Positions 31,178 to 37,381 of a DNA stretch of 37,381 bases are shown here, piece after piece. Every line of letters begins with the position of its first letter. Positions within the stretch are counted from its first letter, which is position 1. Origin of the DNA: Oscillochloris sp. (lineage in GTDB: Bacteria > Chloroflexota > Chloroflexia > Chloroflexales > Chloroflexaceae); assembly GCA_012032775.1 (NCBI GenBank), contig JAAUQO010000034.1:1-37381 (forward strand), written 5' to 3'. A program made the position numbers and the translations under genes. The notes under the pieces are model-generated. The model saw only the letters and a list, made by a program, of their open reading frames with translations, did no database searches and was not told where the DNA came from.

Positions 31178-32594
31178 CTACGGCGCGATATTCTGGTTCA
31201 AGCGGAACAGATTGGTCGGGTCGTACTGGGCCTTGAGTGCGACGAGCCGGGCGTATTGCGGGCCGTAGGCGGCCCGCACCATGGCGTTGCCCTCTTCGTG
31301 GAAGCCGCCGAAGTTCAGGTAGCGCCCGCCGTCGGAGAATTGCTCCATCTCGGCGAGGAAGCTGCGTAGCCAGCCGAGATTAGCTGCGTCGTCGGCCGGA
31401 TCGTCCCAGTTCGCCTCGGGGCTGAGCAGGAAGGCCACATCGCGGCCGTGATAAGCGCCATGTTCGGCGCCGTAGCGGCGTACCGCCCCGCCGATGTGCC
31501 AGATGTCGGTGGTGGTGAAGGGCGAGGGCTGCCGGCGCACATGGGCGACGATCCGCGCGATCACATCATCGTTGAGCCGGCTCAGGTTGAGCGATTTCCA
31601 GTAGTAGCGCCGCCCGTCGGGGTAGTCGTGATCGAACATCTGCTGCGCCGAGGTGTATGGCATCACGCCGCTCGCATCCATCAGCGGCTGGCCGAAGTCG
31701 ATCAACGGCTGCAAGATCCGCCGGCCCTCGGCGACCGGGCCGACATACAATGCGCCGAAGACGGCCATCGGGCGCCCGTGAATGTCTTCGGGAAAGACAT
31801 GCGGGTCGGGCGGCACCACGCCACAGGCCATCAGGGTGTTGACTTCGTCGGGCGCCGTAGCGGTAAAATCGCGGTAGAAGCGAATCGCGTCGGCCATCTT
31901 CTCATCACTCGCGTCGTGGATGACGAAGACGAACATTACTTCCGGGCCGACCGGATGCAACTGGAAGGTGAAGTTGGTCACCACGCCGAAGTTGCCGCCG
32001 CCGCCGCGCAATCCCCAGAGCAGTTCGGGGCGCTCGTGGGCGCTTGTATGCACCACCTCGCCGGAGGCAAGCACCACTTCGGCGCCGATCAGGTTGTCGC
32101 AGCTCAGCCCAAAGCTGTTGCGCAGCCAGCCATACGCCGCCGCCCAGGGTCAGGCCGGCAACACCCGTATCCGAAAAGACGCCCCCCGGTGTTGCAAGGC
32201 CGTATTCCTGGGTAACGGTATCGACCAGGCGCCAGGTTGCGCCGCCGCCAACCGTAGCTGTGCGCGCCAGTGGGTCAACCGTAACCTGGTTCAATGGCGC
32301 AAGGTCGATCACAATCCCGCCATCGACTGTGCCGTGTCCGGCGACATTATGGCCGCCGCCACGCACTGCCAGCGGCAAACCGGTTTCGCGAGCAAGGCCA
32401 ATGCTCGCCACCACATCCTCGACGCTGGCGCAGCGAACGATCAGCAGCGGGTAGCGGTCGATCATTCCGTTCCAAACCTTGCGAGCTTCCTCGTAGGCGG
32501 CGTCGCCGGGTTGAATAACCTCGCCATGCACCTGTTGAGCGAAGTTGCGTACCTGCTCAACGCTCAGCGGCAAGACATGCTCGATGGTTTTCAT
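31178..32594 (-). CDS. Berberine-bridge-type FAD-linked oxidase (frameshifted as read)
   Basis: About 471 residues after correction. The N-terminal FAD_binding_4 domain has LPLAVRGGGHNVAGHGTVDG, whose His is the usual covalent FAD site, and GGATWRLVDTVTQEYGLATP. The C-terminal berberine-like tail is QYDPTNLFRLNQNIAP. The reading frame changes at about 32133: after GLTLGGG the first frame becomes nonsense, while the second continues as GWLRNSFGLSCDNLIGAEVV. This change needs one extra base, or two missing, unlike the other breaks. AGGAGAA precedes the ATG at 32594. Such enzymes oxidise sugars or natural products; the substrate is unknown. Confidence 0.88.
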
Positions 32595-32911
32595 ATCGCT
32601 TGTTCTCCTGTATGTCGTGTCGGTCACACAGGCAGCTTAGCCGGGCCGCATTCTCGGTTCGCTCTCGCAGCCATTCCCCAGACATTCCTGCGCTATGGTT
32701 GCAAGTTGCGCTTGCGACATAATGCAGGCGAAAGGTGATTGGGCGGGCAGGCCCGCGCGCAACGGGGCTTTGGAAGGATGGCGAAAACGGCGCGGATCAG
32801 TACTTCCCTGATCCGCGCCTCCATCGCAAGGCGGAGGGTGATTACCGGGTTTATCGGTAGGATGGATCAACCCTTATTCCCCGGTAGAACCAATTGTAAT
32901 GGCGCGAAAGG
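32595..32911. other. Divergent intergenic region with two palindromes
   Basis: About 317 bases between the FAD oxidase start and the regulator start. I see no gene. It contains GCGGGC-AG-GCCCGC near 32742 and the strong hairpin at 32789-32819. These palindromes could be binding sites for the adjacent regulator (inference). Confidence 0.5.
32789..32819. promoter_or_regulatory. Perfect hairpin upstream of the BTAD regulator
   Basis: GGCGCGGATCAG (32789-32800) and CTGATCCGCGCC (32808-32819) make a perfect 12-bp stem with a 7-base TACTTCC loop. It has no T-tract after it. It lies about 90 bases before the regulator start. Confidence 0.6.
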
Positions 32912-35900
32912 ATGATGCCGATGTTGCGTCTGTACCTCTTTGGAGCGCCAAGGCTTGAGGTCAACGGCAAGGCGATGGCGATGCGTCGCAGCAAAGCCCT
33001 GGCCCTTCTTGCGTATCTCGGCGTAACAAAGCAACCCCACGAGCGTGACACCTTGCTTGGTTTGCTCTGGCCCGAATTCGATGCGGCAAGTGCGCGGAAC
33101 AACTTGCGGCGCGAACTCTCGATCTTGCGCAGCACGCTCGGTGATCAGGTTCTGATCACGCAGGGCCAGCAGATCGCCTGGAATCCTCAGCCGGCGTTCT
33201 GGCTCGATGTGGCCGAATTTCAGGCTCAGCTTGCCGCCTCGCGCAGTCTGCAACCGAATAGCGAGCCATGGGCTGCGGCGCTCACGGCGGCGGTTGCGTT
33301 GGCCGGCGAGGAGTTTCTGGCCGGTTTCAGCTTGCCCGAAAGCAGTGGATTTGATGATTGGCAGTTCTTTCAGCGTGAAGAGTTGCGCCAGCACCTTTCT
33401 GAAGCGTTAGAGGCTTTGAGCGGCTGGCATCAGGAGCGTGCCGAATATTCCAGCGGAAGTGCGTTTGCCCGGCGCTGGTTGGCCCTCGATCCCTTGCACG
33501 AGCCGGCCCGGCGTATGCTGATGGAGTTGTATGCCCGTTCGGGCCAGACAACCGCCGCGCTGCGCTGTTATGAAGAGGGTGTGGCATTGCTTGAAGCCGA
33601 GTTGGGTGCGGCGCCCGACGACGCGACGACCGCGCTGAATACTGCGATCAAGGCGCGCCGGTTGGCTCCCGCGCCGCCGGAGTCGCCGCTGTCATCTGCG
33701 GCCGCGCCGGCGCGTAGCTCGCTGGACGAAGCGCCGCTGCCGCTGACCAGTTTCATCGGCCGGCATGCCGAGTTGCAGGATCTGATCGCTCAGCTCTGCG
33801 ATCCGAATTGCCGGCTGCTGAGTGTGGTAGGGCCGGGTGGGATCGGCAAGACGCGACTGGCGCTGGAAGTTACCGCGCGGCTTGGTACTTCATGTACCGC
33901 TGGTGCGGTGTTTGTGGCGTTGCAAGGGGCAAGTTCGCCGATTCACATTCCCGGCGCAATTGCCCGTGCGCTCGATCTGACCCTTTCGGGCGACGGCGAT
34001 CCCTGGAATCGTCTGGCGCATCTGTTGCGCGAGCGTGAGCTTATGTTGGTGCTGGACAATTTCGAGCATGTGTCCGACGGCGCACCGTGGTTGGCAGCCC
34101 TTTTGCATGCGGCGCCGAAGCTGAAACTGCTTGTGACATCGCGCGAAGCGCTGAAACTTCAGGAAGAATGGTTGTATCCGCTCGGCGGATTAGGGCTGCC
34201 GGATGCAGAATCAGACTTCGAGGCCGGCAACACCGACGCTGTTCAATTGTTTGTGGCCCGGGCGCGTCAGAACCGGCGCAATTTCAGCCCTGCCGATGAC
34301 TATGACCAGATCGCCCGGATCTGCCACATGGTCGGCGGTATGCCGCTGGCGATTGAACTGGCCGCAGCCTGGATCGCAACCCTTTCGTGTGCCGAGATTG
34401 CCGCAGCGATCGCCCACAACCTGACCTTTCTCGAAACCAGTATGCGCAATCTGCCGGCACGCCACCGCAGCGTCATGGTAGTGTTCGATCAAACCTGGGC
34501 GCAGCTTGATCGCGACGTACAACGTGTGCTGATGCGTCTTTCCATGCTCCCCGGCGGGTTCACCTCCGAGGCAGCCGCAGCCATTGCCGGGGCCACACCG
34601 GCATTGCTGGCCCGTCTGCTCGATCAAGCCCTTTTGCGACGTGACTCGGGCGGTCGCTACCGATTTCACGAACTGATCCGGCAGTATGCGGCCCGGCACC
34701 TGCAGAACAGCGGCGAATTTGCCTCTGAGGTGTGGGAATCATGTGGTCGTTACTATGGCCAATTCCTGGCCGGGTTGCACGAATTGTATGAACGCGGCGA
34801 GGATCGTCGCGCCATTGTGATGCTTGAGGTTGAGCGCGATAATTTCCGCAGCGCATGGCCGGCGATCCTGGCCCAAACCGCAGATGAACCGCTGCGCGAG
34901 TTGCTGCAAGGCGTTCAGGCGTTTTACCTGGTGCGCGGGCCGTATCAGGAAGGGCTTGATCTGCTTGGCGTCGCCGAGACGAAGTTGCGGGCCGCCGGTG
35001 CGGAATTCGCGGCCCAGCGCGTGCTGGCACATGTGCTGACGAATATCGGGTTTATCCATATTCGTGTCGCGCGATCGGCAAAGCAGCCGCCTGCTTTGAA
35101 GAGAGCAGCGCGATTTTCAAGGCACTGGGCGTGCCGCCTGCGCCGGGAGACGGCACCGATCCACAGATTGGGGCGGGGATTATTGCGCTTATTCAGGGCG
35201 ATTACCATGCCGCCAATCGCCATGCCGAGCAGTTGCGCCTACGCAGCGAAGCCCACGGGCTGACGGGTAATCTGGTGTATGCATGGTATCTGTTCACCGA
35301 AGTTTCGCTGGCCCAGCAGTTGCTGCCGGCAGCCCGGCGCAATGCGACCCGCGCCTTGATTGCGGCCAAAGCGGCCCGCAGCCACTGGTTTAGCGCCTAT
35401 ATTCTCAACCAGCTCGGTCGGATCGCACTGGCACTTGGCAGGTTTGATGAGGCCGACGAGCACTTTCACACCTGCTACACCACTCGTGAAGCCTATGCCG
35501 ACGTTGAGGGGATGGCGCTGGCGCTTGTCGGTCAGGCTGAGAGCGCTTTACGCCGGGCGGATTTCGCCGGCGCAGATGCACGTTATACCCGCGGACTTGA
35601 GTTGTACCGCCAGATCGGTGATCGCGGCGGGATTGCGCATGCCCTGGTTGGCCTGGGCGCTGCCGAAGGCGCGCTCGGCAATTATCGCTCGGCCTGGAGC
35701 CGGCTGCGTGAAGCCTTAGCGATCGCAACCGAGCTGGAGTATCAGCATGTCGTGCTCGATATTGTGGCCAATGTGGCGCAACTGTTGATCGCCGCAGGGC
35801 ATCCTGAAGCGGCGATCGAGTTACTGACGCCGACCCTGAGCCACCCGGCCGGCCGGAACGAGACTGCGCGGCGCGTCCAGCGCTTGCTGATCCAATGCGA

Positions 35901-36087
35901 AGAGTCGTTGCCGGCCGTTGTGTTCGATGCCGCCGCCGAGCGTGGCCGCCAACTCGAACTTACCATGGCGGTTCAGTTGCTCGATGCTTATGCCGTCAGT
36001 TATCTGGGGGGCGGTTCACTGGTGGAGGGCGGTTTTGGCGGCGCCACCACCAAAACCGACCCACCCTTACTTGATAAAATCGCGTAG
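32912..36087 (+). CDS. BTAD / NB-ARC / TPR transcriptional regulator (frameshifted as read)
   Basis: Corrected length 1058 residues, the large AfsR/SARP-like plan. Residues 1-90 are a winged-helix DNA-binding domain (LRLYLFGAPRLEVNGKAMAM, then RNNLRRELSILRSTLGDQVL). About 95-240 form the bacterial transcriptional activator domain (FARRWLALDPLHEPARRMLM). The NB-ARC ATPase has Walker A VVGPGGIGKTRLALEV near 310, Walker B LMLVLDNFEHV and GGMPLAIELAA. From about 600 on, TPR-like repeats continue into the second frame (RYTRGLELYRQIGDRGGIAH). The frame breaks near 35066; one lost base restores AIGKAAACFEESSAIFKALG. The target is unknown; it is divergent from the FAD oxidase operon. Confidence 0.85.
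36030..36058 (-). terminator. Putative terminator hairpin of the hydrolase gene
   Basis: CGGTTTTGGCGG pairs with CCACCAAAACCG, with one mismatch and a short loop. It is downstream of the minus-strand hydrolase stop but inside the coding end of the regulator, where it encodes the Gly-rich tail. Confidence 0.4.
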
Positions 36088-36876
36088 CTCCTGCGCTACC
36101 TGTTCCGGGCGCTCCCAGTGAATCGCGTGGCCGGTATCCGGATAGATCTGCAAGCGTGAACCGGTGATGCCGGCCAGCAACGCGGCTTGTTCGCTCCGGA
36201 AAAAGATGCTGTCCTGCTCGCCCCAAAGAAGCAGGGTCGGCGCGCTGATCAGGGCCAGGCGCTCGCGATAATCGGCGCTCAGCAGGCCACGCAGGGCGGC
36301 CTGCCAGACTCGTGCCGGTAGTTTCAGGCTCTCCTGTATCACCTGCGCCAGAAATGCGTCGTCCAGCGGCTGAAATGCCGTGCTCGTCTGAAACTCTTCC
36401 ACGAAGTCCGGCGGCACCGGATCGCGCAGTTCGTCCACCGCCTGCTGCAACTCCGCTGCGCCGTTCAATCTGCGCGGGTCGGCGGCCGATCCCAACAACG
36501 CCAATCCGGCGACTCGGTTCGGCGCCCGCAGGGCGGTTTCCAGGGCCACAAAACTGCCCATCGAATGGCCGACCAGGATCGCCTGCGACAACTGCATCGC
36601 GTCCATAAACCCGATCACATCGGCGGCGAAAACCGGCATGGTGTAGTTGTCCGCCGGTCGATCCGAATCACCGTGGCCACGTTGGTCAAGGGCATAGAGA
36701 GTTGCCGACGGTGCGAGCAGCGGCAGCAGTTCGCTGAACGAAAACGCCGAATCGCTATAGCCATGCAGCATAATCAGCGGTATACCGGCCGCATCGCCGG
36801 CGCGCGTGTAGTGAAGCCGTAGGCCGTTTGCAAGCCGTGTCGCGGCATGCTTGATCGTGACAGAGTCGCGTAACAT
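36067..36876 (-). CDS. Alpha/beta-fold hydrolase
   Basis: 269 residues from the ATG at 36876, with AAGGAGGAA just upstream. The catalytic set is visible: oxyanion region MLHGYSDSAFSF, nucleophile elbow VGHSMGS (Ser), acid in LLWGEQDSIFF, and His in YPDTGHAIHWERPEQV. YALDQRGHGDSDRP is the usual strand-5 motif. It resembles esterases or epoxide/haloalkane-type hydrolases, but the substrate is not predictable. The 3' end overlaps that of the regulator by 21 bases. Confidence 0.92.
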   Translation of the reverse strand: MLRDSVTIKHAATRLANGLRLHYTRAGDAAGIPLIMLHGYSDSAFSFSELLPLLAPSATLYALDQRGHGDSDRPADNYTMPVFAADVIGFMDAMQLSQAILVGHSMGSFVALETALRAPNRVAGLALLGSAADPRRLNGAAELQQAVDELRDPVPPDFVEEFQTSTAFQPLDDAFLAQVIQESLKLPARVWQAALRGLLSADYRERLALISAPTLLLWGEQDSIFFRSEQAALLAGITGSRLQIYPDTGHAIHWERPEQVAQELRDFIK

Positions 36877-36969
36877 CGCATTCCTCCTTGATACAATAAA
36901 GCGTAACCGGGAAACAGCGTATACCGCCGCCATTCTCTACGTGTTCGCGGTCGCATTCCCTCAGGGAGC

Positions 36970-36999
36970 TTTACGATTGGCGCAAATGTATGCTACAGT
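36970..36999 (+). promoter_or_regulatory. Possible promoter of the small membrane protein gene
   Basis: TTTACG or TTACGA at about 36970-36976 and TACAGT at 36994-36999 are spaced by 17-18 bases, a reasonable sigma-70-type arrangement, about 35 bases before the start. Confidence 0.35.
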
Positions 37000-37033
37000 G
37001 AGAACCAGGTATTGGTAATGATGAGGATATGTG

Positions 37034-37219
37034 ATGAGTGCCAATGAGATTGCCCAAATGCCCCGGCCTGAATCGGCTTTTGGCGGCTTACTGATGCCGA
37101 TGGTGGTAACGCTGATTGGCGGGGCGGCGTATGGGGCCTGGCAACTGTACACCATGTGGCTGAATACCCTGCCGCCGGAGATGCTGAGCGATCCGAGCTG
37201 GTTTTTCCTCTGCCATTAA
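37034..37219 (+). CDS. Small single-helix membrane protein
   Basis: 61 residues from the ATG at 37034 (a GTG directly before it is also possible), with GAGG upstream. One hydrophobic helix is visible (LLMPMVVTLIGGAAYGAWQL), preceded by a polar start and followed by PPEMLSDPSWFFLCH. I do not recognise it. A promoter-like sequence before it and a strong terminator-like hairpin after it support a real one-gene unit. Confidence 0.6.
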   Translation: MSANEIAQMPRPESAFGGLLMPMVVTLIGGAAYGAWQLYTMWLNTLPPEMLSDPSWFFLCH

Positions 37220-37267
37220 TCCGCGTTACGCGATGATCTGCCTCAGGCAGGGCTGAATACCATGGTT

Positions 37268-37310
37268 TTTTGTCTCATTTTGACGGCTTCACCGTCAAAA
37301 CGAGACAAAA
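37268..37310. terminator. Strong bidirectional terminator
   Basis: TTTTGTCTCATTTTGACGG (37268-37286) pairs with CCGTCAAAACGAGACAAAA (37292-37310), with one A-C mismatch and a CTTCA loop. The stem is flanked by T on the left and A on the right, so it can end transcription in both directions. It lies 49 bases after the small membrane protein gene. Confidence 0.75.
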
Positions 37311-37315
37311 TGAGC

Positions 37316-37378
37316 GCCGAGGTTTTTTGGCGCAGCCGGAAGACCTCGGCCCTTGCCGGCTAGGACGCTCAAGCGTCC
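37316..37378. repeat. Further palindromes at the window edge
   Basis: GCCGAGG (37316-37322) pairs with CCTCGGC (37344-37350). GGACGCT (37363-37369) pairs with AGCGTCC (37372-37378). The second, with its GCCGGCTAG flank, resembles the left part of the element at 28810. The sequence is cut off by the window end. Confidence 0.45.
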
Positions 37379-37381
37379 GTA

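Noticed and set aside
30368-31369. A 333-codon plus-strand open frame opposite the dirigent-like gene.
   Set aside because: It runs through intergenic palindromes and the antisense of a gene with a clear signal peptide; no domain seen.
1-37381. tRNA, rRNA, CRISPR arrays, transposase genes and riboswitches.
   Set aside because: I looked for cloverleaf-like sequences, regular spacer arrays and transposase motifs and found none I could support.

Overview
The window looks like a chromosomal segment of a GC-rich, gas-vacuolate bacterium. My best guess is a filamentous member of Chloroflexi (Chloroflexales, near the Oscillochloris / Chloroploca / Viridilinea group). This rests on recollection of protein style and on the pairing of a multi-subunit complex I operon with a full gas vesicle cluster. 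There is no rRNA or other direct taxonomic marker, so the assignment is inference.

Layout. (1) 1-151 is the C-terminal tail of an unidentified gene. (2) 577-7197 is the distal half of a complex I operon, nuoI-J-K-L-M-N, all on +. (3) 7413-19898 is an unusually complete gas vesicle cluster, all on +: gvpA, a large GvpC-like protein with 33-residue repeats, an AbrB-like unknown, gvpN, a small coiled-coil protein, gvpH, gvpF, gvpG, gvpO, gvpJ, a Cdc48-type double AAA+ ATPase, a long gvpL, gvpS, a PAS-PAS-STAS (RsbR-like) sensor, a third GvpF/L protein and gvpK. (4) 19974-24024 holds a decayed TauE/SafE permease, threonine synthase, two DinB-fold proteins and an EamA transporter. (5) 24082-28358 is one very large Fe-S RecB/Cas4-type nuclease plus SF1 helicase. 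(6) 28498-32594 holds a YciI protein, a flavin reductase, a membrane protein, a secreted dirigent/allene-oxide-cyclase-like barrel and a berberine-bridge-type FAD oxidase. (7) 32912-37219 holds a large BTAD/NB-ARC/TPR regulator, an alpha/beta hydrolase and a small membrane protein, ending in a strong hairpin terminator.

How the genes work together. NuoJ-N form much of the proton-pumping membrane arm, and NuoI carries two 4Fe-4S clusters. In the gas vesicle cluster, GvpA is the shell rib protein and the GvpC-like protein is the expected outer stiffener. GvpN is the assembly AAA+ ATPase, GvpF/L/G/O/J/K/S are assembly and nucleation factors, and GvpH is an Hsp20-like chaperone. The Cdc48-like ATPase, the RsbR-like sensor (its start overlaps the gvpS stop) and the AbrB-like protein are not core Gvp proteins. 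They make this cluster the most interesting part of the window.

Sequence quality and non-coding structure. Seven otherwise well-conserved genes (nuoK, nuoM, the Cdc48 gene, the nuclease-helicase, the flavin reductase, the FAD oxidase and the BTAD regulator) each carry one frameshift. At least six fit the loss of a single base, so sequencing or assembly error is the first explanation, and I annotate these as single genes. Intergenic gaps are rich in perfect hairpins, arrays of 7-bp tandem units and a dispersed element of about 89 bp.
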